Assembly (NCBI RefSeq): GCF_027594865.1
Contig: NZ_CP089391.1
Coordinates: forward strand, 6,044,501-6,108,500
Source of the DNA: Bradyrhizobium xenonodulans
GTDB taxonomy: Bacteria > Pseudomonadota > Alphaproteobacteria > Rhizobiales > Xanthobacteraceae
Length of the DNA stretch: 64,000 nt
Direction of reading: 5' to 3'
Shown here: positions 52,108-60,671 of the stretch, piece after piece
Layout of the letters: each line of letters begins with the position of its first letter
Position numbering within the stretch: position 1 is the first letter of the stretch
Made by a program: the position numbers and the translations under genes
Notes under the pieces: generated by a model
What the model was told of the DNA's origin: nothing
The model's database searches: none
Seen by the model: the letters and a program-made list of their open reading frames with translations, nothing else

Positions 52108-52206
52108 CTGTACGCCGCGGCTTCTCGGCTCAATCATATCCGCCTCTGGAATACTGGATCGCCCGGTCCTAGTGCGTAATTGCGCACTGGCCGGGCGATG
52201 ACAGTG
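52108..52206. repeat. Right part of the family B palindrome, split by IS30
   Basis: It begins with the duplicated CTG and TACGCCGCGG and ends GGCCGGGCGATGACAG. It includes the inner palindrome GTGCGTAATTGCGCAC. Joined to 50658-50687 it restores a family B repeat. Confidence 0.82.
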
Positions 52207-52215
52207 AGTGCGTAG

Positions 52216-52825
52216 ATGCAGACACGCCTTTGCATCCTCGCGGCTCATTTCGCCCGAGCTTTGCTTCGTCTCTCGCCCCCTCTTCAAACAGAGGGCGCAG
52301 GGAAGGCCGGGTGCCGGCTTGGCACCCACGGTCCGCTGTGCGCGTGTAGCGCAATGAGAAATGCACAGCGGCATACAGGTGAAGCCAAACACACGGCCTT
52401 CCCTGCGCAGTGGTCGGACGGCTTATGCCGTGCTCTCCCGGGAGCCGAACTTTCCTTCTGGCCTCCCTCACCCCGCGAATTGACGATGCCGTCTACCCGG
52501 TTGGGCTCGCGCACATCTCCGCAAAGGCTCGACCGTAGCAACGACGGCCAGGACCACACGATTTTGCCGTACGCGCTCAGCGCCGTTCGTCCACACGTGG
52601 CCGCGGACTCACAGGGACTACCCGCCCTGCCCGCTACCGGTCGTGCCGCCGCTGCCGCGTCCACCGCAACCCGGCCCGCGTTTCGAACGACTCGCGAACC
52701 GCCCCTCTTCGTCGGGCCGGGCTGCGTCGACTTATGCCGTAATTCCGAATTCCGGTAAAGTGGAATATTTTCGCGGGAAGGGGTTGACGGGGTGGCGGGT
52801 GTTTTGCCCGACGGGCAGGCTTGTC
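52216..52825. repeat. Long structured intergenic repeat, no convincing gene
   Basis: This stretch of about 610 bases resembles a long repeat that I recall as frequent in Bradyrhizobium genomes, often mis-annotated as short genes. Its left part can fold into a three-way junction (52295-52408). Its right part ends with GTTTTGCCCGACGGGCAG, a motif also seen near 27370. Open frames here have no family, no ribosome site and biased composition. Confidence 0.6.
52295..52408. ncRNA. Predicted three-way-junction structure in the long repeat
   Basis: A perfect 15-bp closing stem pairs 52295-52309 with 52394-52408. Inside are a 6-bp hairpin (52310-52315 with 52321-52326) and a 9-bp hairpin (52333-52341 with 52363-52371). 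Transcription has not been shown; DNA cruciform formation is an alternative reading. Confidence 0.4.
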
Positions 52826-52906
52826 GGATGGGTAGAGCGAAGCGAAACCCATCGCGCCTTCAGATATCGCGGCACGATCATGGGTTTCGCTTCGCTCTAC
52901 CCATCC
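52826..52906. repeat. Perfect 27-bp inverted repeat (family H)
   Basis: Arms 52826-52852 and 52880-52906 are perfect reverse complements with a 27-base loop. The arm core is GGGTAGAGCGAAGCGAAACC. It lies just beyond the stop of the GMC gene and may end its transcript. Confidence 0.88.
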
Positions 52907-52919
52907 TACGAAGATGCCG

Positions 52920-54566
52920 TCACGCCACCGCTGCGTCCGGAATCCGCGCGGCTTCCATCGGCTGCTTGCCGCGGATCAGGTCCGAGGCGCGGTCGGCGAT
53001 CATCATCGTAGAAGCGTTGAGGTTCGCCGAGATCATGCGCGGCATCACGGAGGCGTCGATGACGCGGAGGCCTTCGAGGCCGTGGACGCGGAGCTGGTCG
53101 TCGACCACCGCCCACGTCGAGTCCGCCGGGCCCATGCGGCAGGTGCAGCCGGGGTGGAAGGTGGTGGTGCCGCGTTCGGTCGCGGCGGCCAGGAATTCGT
53201 CGTCGGTGTTGATGTTGGGACCGGGGAAATCCTCGTAGGCATAATAGGGCGACAGCGGCGCCGACTTCAGCAGCCTGCGCGCGAGCTTCATGCCGCCGAC
53301 GATGACGCGGCGGTCGAGCTCGGCATCGAGATAGTTGGTCTGGATGATCGGCGGCGCGAACGGATCGTTGGAGCGAATGCGGACATAGCCGCGGCTCTCC
53401 GGGCGCTGCTGCCAGGACGCCACCGTCATGCCGGGCTCGTCCTCGAGCTGGCCCTGCACGCCTTCCTTGTAGGACGCCGGCGTGAAGGTGAGCTGAAGGT
53501 CGGAGCTGTCGGCGCTCTCGCCGGAGTGCCAGAAGCAATAAACCATGGTCGGCGACAGCGAGAGCAGGCCGCGGCGCGTGGTGGCCCATTTCAGCGCCTC
53601 GATCCAGAGCGAGAAGCCGCGGCGCAGTTCGTTGATGGTCTTGATGTCTTTGACGCGCGCCACGGTGCGCGGGGCGTAATGGTCCTGCAGGCCTTCGCCG
53701 ACCGGCAGCGCGTGACGCACCTGGATGCCATGGGCGCTCAGCAGATCGGGCGAGCCGATGCCGGAGAGCTGAAGCAGCTGCGGCGAATTATAGGTGCCGC
53801 CGGAGAGGATGACTTCCTTGTTGGCGCGCACCTCCACCGGCGTGCCGCCGCGCCCGCCCTTCATATAGCGCACGCCGACGGCGCGCTTGCCTTCGAAGAT
53901 GATCTCGGTCGCGTGAGCATGCGTATGCACATGCACGTTGGGCCGCTTCATCGCGGGCTTGAGGAACGCGGTCGAGCCGGAGACGCGCAGGCCCTTGTCG
54001 ATGGTGCGCTGGCAGTAGGAGACGCCCTCCTGAATCCTGCCGTTGTAGTCGGGGTTGCGGGGAATGCCGAGCGAGACCGCGCCTTCCATGAAGGCCTCGC
54101 AGAGCGGATCGCGCCAATCCATCGTGGTGACCGTGAGGTTGCCATCGCGCCCGCGGAAGGTGTCATCGCCCTCGCCCACGCGCTTCTCCAGCCGCCGGAA
54201 GTAAGGCAGCACGTCGGCATAGCCCCAGCCGCGATTGCCCATCTGCGCCCAGGTGTCGAAATCCATGCGCTGGCCGCGGTTGTAGATGTGGCCGTTGATC
54301 GAGGACGAGCCGCCGAGCGTCTTGCCGCGCGGCGCGTAGATGCTGCGCCCGCCGGTGTAAGGTCCCACCTCCTGCTGGTAGGCCCAGTTGATGCTCTTCA
54401 TGTGGAAGGTCTTGATGAAGCCCGCCGGCAGATGGATGTAGGGATGCCAGTCGCTGGGCCCGGCCTCGAGCACGCAGACGCTGGTGTTGGGATCCTCGCT
54501 CAGCCGGCTGGTGAGCACGCAACCGGCCGAACCCGCGCCGACGATCACATAATCAAATCTATCCAT
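52920..54566 (-). CDS. GMC-family FAD oxidoreductase (choline dehydrogenase-like)
   Basis: The 548-residue flavoenzyme has the FAD motif DYVIVGAGSAGCVLTSRLSE near 5-24. The GMC signatures are RGKTLGGSSSINGHIYNRG near 83-101 and SGGTYNSPQLLQLSGIG near 257-273. The C-terminal active-site His and Asn regions are FHPGCTCRMG and ANLNASTMMIADRASD. It oxidises an alcohol group, passing electrons to a quinone or oxygen. The substrate cannot be read; choline is only the family's best known example. The GNAT gene lies just upstream on the same strand. Confidence 0.92.
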   Translation of the reverse strand: MDRFDYVIVGAGSAGCVLTSRLSEDPNTSVCVLEAGPSDWHPYIHLPAGFIKTFHMKSINWAYQQEVGPYTGGRSIYAPRGKTLGGSSSINGHIYNRGQRMDFDTWAQMGNRGWGYADVLPYFRRLEKRVGEGDDTFRGRDGNLTVTTMDWRDPLCEAFMEGAVSLGIPRNPDYNGRIQEGVSYCQRTIDKGLRVSGSTAFLKPAMKRPNVHVHTHAHATEIIFEGKRAVGVRYMKGGRGGTPVEVRANKEVILSGGTYNSPQLLQLSGIGSPDLLSAHGIQVRHALPVGEGLQDHYAPRTVARVKDIKTINELRRGFSLWIEALKWATTRRGLLSLSPTMVYCFWHSGESADSSDLQLTFTPASYKEGVQGQLEDEPGMTVASWQQRPESRGYVRIRSNDPFAPPIIQTNYLDAELDRRVIVGGMKLARRLLKSAPLSPYYAYEDFPGPNINTDDEFLAAATERGTTTFHPGCTCRMGPADSTWAVVDDQLRVHGLEGLRVIDASVMPRMISANLNASTMMIADRASDLIRGKQPMEAARIPDAAVA

Positions 54567-54580
54567 GGTGCCTCGGCCGC

Positions 54581-55174
54581 TCAGCGCGGCTTGTCGTTGA
54601 GTTGATAATTCAAATGCGCCTGCACCGTCGGCCATTCGGCGGCGGTGATGCTGTAAACCACGGTGTCGCGCAGCGTGCCGTTCGGCGCGACCTGGTGGCT
54701 GCGCAGGACGCCGTCCTGCTTGGCCCCGAGGCGCTCGATGGCGCGGCGGCTCTGGTGGTTGAAGAAATGCGTGCGGAATTCCACCGCGATGCAGTTCAGC
54801 GTCTCGAAGGCGTGGGTGAGCAGCAGCAATTTGCATTGCGTGTTGAGCGGGCCGCGCTGCGCGCTCTTGCCGTACCAGGTCGAGCCGATCTCGACGCGGC
54901 GGTTGGCGGCATCGATGTTCATGTAAGTGGTCTGTCCCACGATCTTGCCGCCGGCGTCGAACACCGTGAAGGGCAGCATCGAGCCCGCAGCCTGCAAGGC
55001 CAGACGGCGATCGATCTCCTTGGCGACGTTCTCCGGCGTCGGGATCGCGGTGTACCAGATCGTGTAGAGCTCGCCGTCCTTCACGGCCTCCACCAGCCCC
55101 TCGCGGTGCTCTTTCGACAGCGGCTCCAGACGGGCGTGCTGTCCACGCAGGGTGACGGGATCAGGCCAGGGCAT
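54581..55174 (-). CDS. GNAT family N-acetyltransferase (RimJ/RimL-like)
   Basis: The 197-residue protein has the GNAT fold of the RimJ type: TLRGQHARLEPLSKEHREGL near the start, VGQTTYMNIDAANRRVEIGS, and TWYGKSAQRGPLNTQCKLLL. It then reads VEFRTHFFNHQSRRAIERLG with the acetyl-CoA contacts. The stop lies 14 bases before the GMC start. It transfers an acetyl group to a protein N-terminus or small amine; the target is unknown. Confidence 0.9.
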   Translation of the reverse strand: MPWPDPVTLRGQHARLEPLSKEHREGLVEAVKDGELYTIWYTAIPTPENVAKEIDRRLALQAAGSMLPFTVFDAGGKIVGQTTYMNIDAANRRVEIGSTWYGKSAQRGPLNTQCKLLLLTHAFETLNCIAVEFRTHFFNHQSRRAIERLGAKQDGVLRSHQVAPNGTLRDTVVYSITAAEWPTVQAHLNYQLNDKPR

Positions 55175-55192
55175 TGAAAATCTCTCCTTGCG

Positions 55193-55335
55193 TCATTGCG
55201 AGCGAAGCGAAGCAATCCAGACTGCCTGACCCTCATCCTGAGGAGCGCGGAACGCCCGTCTCGAAGGATGAAGGCCCGGCTGGTGGCCTCGCCCTTCGAG
55301 ACGCGCGCGAAGGGCGCGCTCCTCAGGGTGAGGGT
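55193..55335. repeat. Repeat block: short dispersed repeat plus REP-like inverted pair
   Basis: ATTGCGAGCGAAGCGAAGCA at 55193-55216 begins the block. Family A-like elements at 55231-55271 and 55288-55335 face each other. Confidence 0.8.
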
Positions 55336-55374
55336 CCGAGAGTTGCCTCGCCTCCCGTACGATGACGGCTTGGC

Positions 55375-56301
55375 TCACTTGTTCAAAAAGTTCAACGGCA
55401 AACCGCCGCGCGGCCAGTCCATGGCGATCAGCTCGCCCTTTCCCGACAGCGTGATATAGGCGGTCTTCAACTCGGGGCCGCCAAAGGCGATGTTGGTGGT
55501 GACGCGGTCGCCGGTCGGGACCTGCTCGACCAGGGTACCGTCCGGCGCTATCACCGAGATGCAGCCGGAGACGAGGGTGGCGACACAGACATTGCCGCCT
55601 CCTTCGACCGCGAGCGAGTCGAACATCTGGTAGCCGCCGAGGCCGCAGATCGGCTTGCCCCGCTCACCGCGATAGATCACCTCGCGCGGCTTCAGCGTGC
55701 CGGGCGCGGAGAGCTCGTAAGCCCAGAGCCGCCCCGTCGGCGTCTCCGCGATGTAGACGGTGTTCTCGTCCGGCGACAGGCCGATGCCGTTGGCCGGCAG
55801 CACGCCGTGCACGACCTCGACGATCTCCTTCATGCCGGGCTTGAGATAATACATGCCGCCGACATCCATCTCGCGCGGGCGGCGCTTGCCGAGGTCGGAG
55901 AACCACAAGCCGCCGTGCCTGTCGAAGACCAGATCGTTCGGCCCGCGCAGATCGTGCTCGCCGCATTTGGTGACGACGGTCTCGACCTTGCCGGATTGCA
56001 GGTCGACGCGCTGGATCGAGCCGCCGAGATAATCGTCGGGCTGCGGGCCCGGCATGATCATCTGGCCGGTCGGGATCCAGGAGAACCCGCCATTGTTGCA
56101 GATGTAGATTTTGCCGTCGGGGCCGAGGGCCGCGCCGTTCGGGCCGCCCGGCACCTTGGCGACGATTTCCTTCCGCCCGTCGGGATAAACCCGGGTCAGG
56201 CGCTGGCCGCGAATTTCCACCAGCACCACCGAGCCGTCCGGCATCACGACCGGCCCTTCGGGAAATTCGAGGTCGGTGGCGAGAACGCGGACGTTGGACA
56301 T
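55375..56301 (-). CDS. SMP-30 / gluconolactonase family protein
   Basis: The 308-residue beta-propeller hydrolase shows DLEFPEGPVVMPDGSVVLVE near the start, with metal-ligand Glu in FPEGPV. PGGPNGAALGPDGKIYICNN supplies the Asn ligand. RGPNDLVFDRHGGLWFSDLG and LPANGIGLSPDENTVYIAET follow with the second Asn and the Asp. It probably opens a sugar lactone, in the cytoplasm (no signal peptide). The ATG at 56301 has GGGAGG upstream. An AraC-type gene lies upstream on the same strand. Confidence 0.9.
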   Translation of the reverse strand: MSNVRVLATDLEFPEGPVVMPDGSVVLVEIRGQRLTRVYPDGRKEIVAKVPGGPNGAALGPDGKIYICNNGGFSWIPTGQMIMPGPQPDDYLGGSIQRVDLQSGKVETVVTKCGEHDLRGPNDLVFDRHGGLWFSDLGKRRPREMDVGGMYYLKPGMKEIVEVVHGVLPANGIGLSPDENTVYIAETPTGRLWAYELSAPGTLKPREVIYRGERGKPICGLGGYQMFDSLAVEGGGNVCVATLVSGCISVIAPDGTLVEQVPTGDRVTTNIAFGGPELKTAYITLSGKGELIAMDWPRGGLPLNFLNK

Positions 56302-56482
56302 TGTGAGACCCTCCCGGCTGCTTGTTATGGCTTGCACGGGATGTCCGGCACGGGCCCCACACGCAAGATTTGCCTGCGGTTATGACAAAGTCATTAGGGC
56401 TTGCCAAGCAAGCGCGATGGTATGCCAGCGTTGCGCCGCAAAGCGCGATGAGGGTCATCGCGCCTTGCTCGTCCGGATCACG

Positions 56483-57316
56483 CTACTGCCGCACCGGCAC
56501 CCAGATTTCGAAGCCGCCATTGCCGGTTGCGGGATCGAATTTTTCGTCATAGCGCTCGAAATTCGGCGCGTCGGCCGCCTTCAGACCGGAGGCCGGCAGC
56601 CACTGATTCCAGATCGTGTTGACGGTGCGGCGGACCGAGGCGACGTGCTCGGTGTGGGTGAACACCGCATAGCGCTGCTCGGGGATGCGGACGCGGCCGA
56701 ACCGGCGCGGCAGGTCGGAGAATTCGGCGACCTCGACGCCGGCGATATAGTCGAAATTGCCGGCATCATCGCCATTGCAGCAGACGCCGTAAGCAACGTT
56801 ACCGACGCGCGCGGGAATGTCCGCAACGTCCTGATGGAAGCGTTGCCACAGGCCTGGAATGGCAGCGCCATTGTCGCAGGAGATGCGCTCGGCGGTGCCG
56901 GCCACGAGGAATGCTTTTGCCGTCTCGAAGCGCGGGGCTTTGAGGTTGTCGATCATTGTGGAGTCCATGAGGATCGGCTCCTGAAGCTCGAGGTGGTTGA
57001 CGCATCTCGCGGCCCGCACTGCTTCGGGCGTGGCGCCGAACTGGTCGCGGAACGCGCGGGTGAATGCTTCGTGCGAGCCGTAATCCGCCTCCAGCGCCAG
57101 CGACAGAATGTCCGGCGCGCCGTTCGCAAGACTGCGCGCCGCCTCGCTCAGCCGCCGTGCGCGCACGTAACGCATCACCGGCAAGCCGGTGGCTGCGCCA
57201 AACGCACGCACCAGATGGAACCGCGACACGCCCGAGATCGCAGCGATCTCGTCGAGCGTCATCGACTCGACCAGATGGCTCTCGATGTACCAGAGCGCGC
57301 GCTGGGCTGGGTTCAT
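56483..57316 (-). CDS. AraC-family regulator with GyrI-like effector domain
   Basis: The 277-residue protein has the AraC double helix-turn-helix at the N-terminus (about 5-105): MTLDEIAAISGVSRFHLVRA and LALEADYGSHEAFTRAFRDQ. A C-terminal GyrI-like small-molecule-binding domain (about 120-277) ends in NGGFEIWVPVRQ. This is the Rob/MarA-like order with an effector domain behind, often used for drug or amphipathic ligand sensing. It may control the lactonase gene downstream; unproven. Confidence 0.92.
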   Translation of the reverse strand: MNPAQRALWYIESHLVESMTLDEIAAISGVSRFHLVRAFGAATGLPVMRYVRARRLSEAARSLANGAPDILSLALEADYGSHEAFTRAFRDQFGATPEAVRAARCVNHLELQEPILMDSTMIDNLKAPRFETAKAFLVAGTAERISCDNGAAIPGLWQRFHQDVADIPARVGNVAYGVCCNGDDAGNFDYIAGVEVAEFSDLPRRFGRVRIPEQRYAVFTHTEHVASVRRTVNTIWNQWLPASGLKAADAPNFERYDEKFDPATGNGGFEIWVPVRQ

Positions 57317-57410
57317 GACGGTTCGGCCCTCGTTCGAAACGTGGCGATGATGCGCCAGCCGGCGTCGCCGCGCTTGATCGGCATTGCTATCGTGCCCAGA
57401 CGATCAACTC

Positions 57411-57510
57411 GTAGGGTGGGCAAAGGCGCATTAGCGCCGTGCCCACCATTTCTTTCTTGTTCGTCGTGGAATGGTGGGTACGTCGCTTGCGCTCCTTATG
57501 CCCACCCTAC
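57411..57510. repeat. Large palindrome, family C
   Basis: The left arm GTAGGGTGGGCAAAGGCGCA and the right end ATGCCCACCCTAC are opposite arms; inner CCGTGCCCACCATT pairs with AATGGTGGGTACG. Confidence 0.82.
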
Positions 57511-57515
57511 AGCAC

Positions 57516-57869
57516 CTACTTCGCATCCTTCGGCGGCGGCGCGTCCTGCTTCTTCTTCAGATCGTCCGCCGTCTTCGCCTGCGCGGCCTGGAGATCGCCG
57601 AGCGTCTTCTGCAGGCCGGCGATCGTCGTCTTCAAGGCGTCGATCTGGCGACCCGCGGCGTCCAGCTTCTGCTGGTGATCGAGGTTGAGCTTGGTGATCG
57701 TCTTCTGGAGGAAGTCGACGTTGCTCTGGAGGCAGCTCGTGCGCCGTTCCATGGTCTTCTCGACGGTGCAGATCTCGATGCCGGGCACGTCCTGCGCGCG
57801 GAGCGGCAGAGACGCCAGCGTGGCGAGCAGCAACATCGCGAAACAGACGCCGACGGTTCGAAGCAGCAT
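57516..57869 (-). CDS. Secreted coiled-coil protein
   Basis: The 117-residue protein has a signal peptide (about 1-25, LRA before QDVPGI). A helical region with heptads follows (FLQKTITKLNLDHQQKLDAA, GRQIDALKTTIAGLQKTLGD). The tail is Lys/Pro-rich. Two Cys residues near the mature N-terminus (EICTVEKTMERRTSC) could pair. No family is recognised; periplasmic location is likely. Confidence 0.75.
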   Translation of the reverse strand: MLLRTVGVCFAMLLLATLASLPLRAQDVPGIEICTVEKTMERRTSCLQSNVDFLQKTITKLNLDHQQKLDAAGRQIDALKTTIAGLQKTLGDLQAAQAKTADDLKKKQDAPPPKDAK

Positions 57870-58053
57870 GCGAGGTTCCCCGTCAAATCAATCACGGCAA
57901 TGTGCGCTTTTTGCGCGCAGTCGCGTGACGCTACCACACTCGTACCGCATTCTCGCGTTGAGCTTGCGCTGTTCCCTCGGACGGGGAACGATGATCCGCA
58001 CGCGGAAGAACTGGGCGCTCTTTCCGCTGCTTTGTTTAGGGGAGATTTTTGGA

Positions 58054-58278
58054 ATGGCAACGCGCGACAGACGACTGGCGGAATTCGATGGCGCCGGCGA
58101 ACCACCACCTGGCCTTGCGGTCGAAGTGCTGTGCGAGGACCACAGCGGAACGTATCAACTCCCGTTCGCCTGCCGCTATGTCGAGGGACGCTGGCAGAAC
58201 CACACGGCTGGCGTCGCGGTCGAAGCAACCGTGATCGGCTGGCGCGTACCGCGCGCGAAGCATTCGGGCGTGGCCTGA
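58054..58278 (+). CDS. Small hypothetical protein
   Basis: The 74-residue protein begins MATRDRRLAEFDGAGEPPPG and includes LCEDHSGTYQLPFACRYVEG and VIGWRVPRAKHSGVA. GGGGAG lies upstream of the ATG at 58054. It has two Cys residues and no signal or membrane segment. It resembles small conserved proteins of Bradyrhizobium without known function. Confidence 0.65.
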   Translation: MATRDRRLAEFDGAGEPPPGLAVEVLCEDHSGTYQLPFACRYVEGRWQNHTAGVAVEATVIGWRVPRAKHSGVA

Positions 58279-58559
58279 AACACCAATGCCTGTCTCAATA
58301 TGCGACGGGGCCGCGCTCCGCTTTAACCTTGGGAACGCGGCCCGAACGAATCAGGTCCGAATCGGCCGACAGGCCTCGTACGCAGCTGTTCACGGCTAGA
58401 TGTCGCAACCCGCGCGCACATGTACACAATATCTGCGCAGGGCGTGAGCAGGTCCGAGCCGGCCCCAGGGGCTAAACGTTAACGGCTTCAATGGCATGGC
58501 TGCCGGATGCGGTAGCTCGAGCCTCCGCCCCCGAAACAGGCAGGGCGAGGCGGACTTGC

Positions 58560-59216
58560 CTAATATTCGACCTCGAGCTCCTCGATCTCGGCCGGCTCGT
58601 CCTTTGCCGCCGCGATCCATTCCTGCATCTCGGGCATGGCCATGATGGTATCGGCATAGGCCTTCAGCAGCGGCTCGAGCTTGACGTCATAGGTCACGAA
58701 GCGCGTCACCACCGGGGCGTACATCGCATCCGCCATGGTGCGCGTCGTGCCGAACAGGAACGGCCCGCCCGATTTCTCCAGGCAGTCGCGCCAGATGAAC
58801 CAGACGCGGTCGATGTCGGCCTGCGCGCGCGACCAGATCTTGAAGCCGGGGAAATGTCCCTTCAGATTCACCGGCAGCGAGGCGCGTAGCGTGGTGAAGC
58901 CGGAATGGATTTCGCCTGAGATCGAGCGGCAATGCGCGCGCTGGACGCGGTCCGCAGGCAACAGGCCTGCATCGGGCATCGCCTCGTTGAGATATTCGGC
59001 GATCGCCAGCGTGTCCCAGACGGTGGCGCCCTCGTGGCGCAGGCACGGCACCAGGATCGACGACGACAGCAAGAGGATTTCGGCACGCGCCGACGCGTCA
59101 TCCGGCGCGGTCACGATCTCCTCGAAGTCGAGCCCGGAGAATTTCGTCAGCAGCCAGCCACGCAGCGACCAGGACGAATAGTTCTTGCTGCTGATGGTCA
59201 GTGTCGCCTTCGCCAT
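58560..59216 (-). CDS. Glutathione S-transferase family protein
   Basis: The 218-residue protein has an N-terminal domain with TLTISSKNYSSWSLRGWLLT, where the Ser-rich loop replaces the usual catalytic Ser/Cys region. SSSILVPCLRHEGATVWDTL follows with the cis-Pro and glutathione contact. The C-terminal domain has GGPFLFGTTRTMADAMYAPV. The subgroup resembles maleylacetoacetate-isomerase-like or YfcF-like GSTs. The substrate is unknown. The ATG at 59216 is clear from the family start. Confidence 0.9.
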   Translation of the reverse strand: MAKATLTISSKNYSSWSLRGWLLTKFSGLDFEEIVTAPDDASARAEILLLSSSILVPCLRHEGATVWDTLAIAEYLNEAMPDAGLLPADRVQRAHCRSISGEIHSGFTTLRASLPVNLKGHFPGFKIWSRAQADIDRVWFIWRDCLEKSGGPFLFGTTRTMADAMYAPVVTRFVTYDVKLEPLLKAYADTIMAMPEMQEWIAAAKDEPAEIEELEVEY

Positions 59217-59378
59217 ATGGCCCTTCCTTAACGCCTGCACCCCGCCCGGCCCGCGGGCGTGCTCATGACCTGTGCTTCCCGCAAAATGAGGAGCAAGCGA
59301 TGTGCCAGTTTCGAGGGCGGTCAGCTCCCGCTTGGCTTCGATATTGCATGACAGCACGCGACAGGTGGGCGTTTCAGT

Positions 59379-60602
59379 ATGATGTCGATGTATTATCAGG
59401 CCTTTCAGAACCATATGGACCTCACCGCGCCGTGGCGTGCGGGGGCCTCGTCCGCGCTCAAATTCCTCAATCTGGTGCCGCAGGGCCTGTCGGATCAGGT
59501 CGTCGGCCGGCTCTCGGCCGCGCTGGAGCTGATCTCGCGCTCCACCCTCACCTATGACCGTCCGGCCTACGGCATCGACAGCGTCATGGTCGGCAATCGC
59601 GAAGTCGGCATCACCGAGGAGGTCGCCTACGCGACGCCGTTCGGCTCGCTGCTGCACTTCAAGAAGGATGGCGGAGCGGAGCAGCCGCGCATGCTGCTGG
59701 TGGCGCCGATGTCCGGACACTTCGCCACGCTGCTGCGCGGCACGGTGAAGACGCTGCTTCAGGATCACGACGTCTACATCACCGACTGGCACAATCCGCG
59801 CGACATCCCGCGCAGCGAAGGCCGCTTCGGGCTCGACGACTACACCGATCACCTCATCGATTTCCTGGGACAGCTCGGCCCGCGCCCGCACATGGTCGCG
59901 ATCTGCCAGCCGTCGGTCTCGGCCCTCGCGGCCGCCGCGGTGATGTGCGAGGGCAACCACCCGGCGCGGCCGGCGACGCTGACGCTGATGGCGGGCCCGA
60001 TCGACACCCGCATCCAGCCGACCAGGGTCAACGAGTTCGCCAAGAGCAGGCCGATCGACTGGTTCGAGAAGAACCTGATCAACTACGTGCCGATGCAATG
60101 CCGCGGCGCGCTGCGGAAAGTCTATCCCGGCTTCGTGCAGCTCACCGCGTTCGTCTCGATGAATCTCGAGCGCCACATCAAGCAGCACATGGATCTCGCC
60201 AATCACATCGCCAAAGGCGAGAAGGAGAAGGCGGCCAGCATCAAGACCTTCTACGACGAATATTTCGCCGTGATGGACCTGCCGGCCGAGTTCTACATCG
60301 AGACCGTGCGCGACGTTTTCCAGGAGCACCTGCTGCCGCAAGGCAAGCTGATACATCGGGGCCGTCCGGTGAACACCAAGGCCGTCAGCCGCATGGGGCT
60401 GATGACGGTCGAGGGCGAGAAGGACGACATCTGCTCGATCGGCCAGACGCTGGCGGCGCAGGACCTCTGTACCGGCGTGCGCGCCTATCGCCGCGTCCAC
60501 CACATGCAGGCCGGCGTCGGCCATTACGGCGTGTTCTCGGGCAAGCGCTGGAATGGCGAGATCTATCCGCTGCTACGGGACTTCGTCCACGTCAATTCGT
60601 GA
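59379..60602 (+). CDS. phaZ: Intracellular polyhydroxyalkanoate depolymerase
   Basis: The 407-residue enzyme degrades stored PHB. It matches the intracellular PhaZ family: MYYQAFQNHMDLTAPWRAGA at the start, ALELISRSTLTYDRPAYGID, and LLVAPMSGHFATLLRGTVKT. It also has VYITDWHNPRDIPRSEGRFG. The nucleophile is C176 in HMVAICQPSVSAL, as in Cupriavidus PhaZa1. The likely catalytic His lies in GVGHYGVFSGKRW near the C-terminus. Several in-frame Met codons (59379-59388) make the exact start uncertain. Confidence 0.95.
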   Translation: MMSMYYQAFQNHMDLTAPWRAGASSALKFLNLVPQGLSDQVVGRLSAALELISRSTLTYDRPAYGIDSVMVGNREVGITEEVAYATPFGSLLHFKKDGGAEQPRMLLVAPMSGHFATLLRGTVKTLLQDHDVYITDWHNPRDIPRSEGRFGLDDYTDHLIDFLGQLGPRPHMVAICQPSVSALAAAAVMCEGNHPARPATLTLMAGPIDTRIQPTRVNEFAKSRPIDWFEKNLINYVPMQCRGALRKVYPGFVQLTAFVSMNLERHIKQHMDLANHIAKGEKEKAASIKTFYDEYFAVMDLPAEFYIETVRDVFQEHLLPQGKLIHRGRPVNTKAVSRMGLMTVEGEKDDICSIGQTLAAQDLCTGVRAYRRVHHMQAGVGHYGVFSGKRWNGEIYPLLRDFVHVNS

Positions 60603-60631
60603 GGCGCGCTGACATCATCCGGCAGCGCGCC
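60603..60631. terminator. Hairpin between convergent genes
   Basis: A 9-bp stem GGCGCGCTG / CAGCGCGCC with an 11-base loop follows the phaZ stop. It lacks a T tract, so it is a candidate only. Confidence 0.5.
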
Positions 60632-60671
60632 ATCTCTTCCGCAAGGCATTCGGCATCGCCACGCGCGAGGA

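Noticed and set aside
52216..52758. Frame of 180 codons downstream of the IS element
   Set aside because: It lies within the structured repeat, has no family similarity I can see, and stems of the repeat explain the sequence better.
54581..55174. Plus-strand frame over the GNAT gene
   Set aside because: The minus strand gives a clear RimJ-like acetyltransferase of normal length; the plus-strand frame is its shadow.
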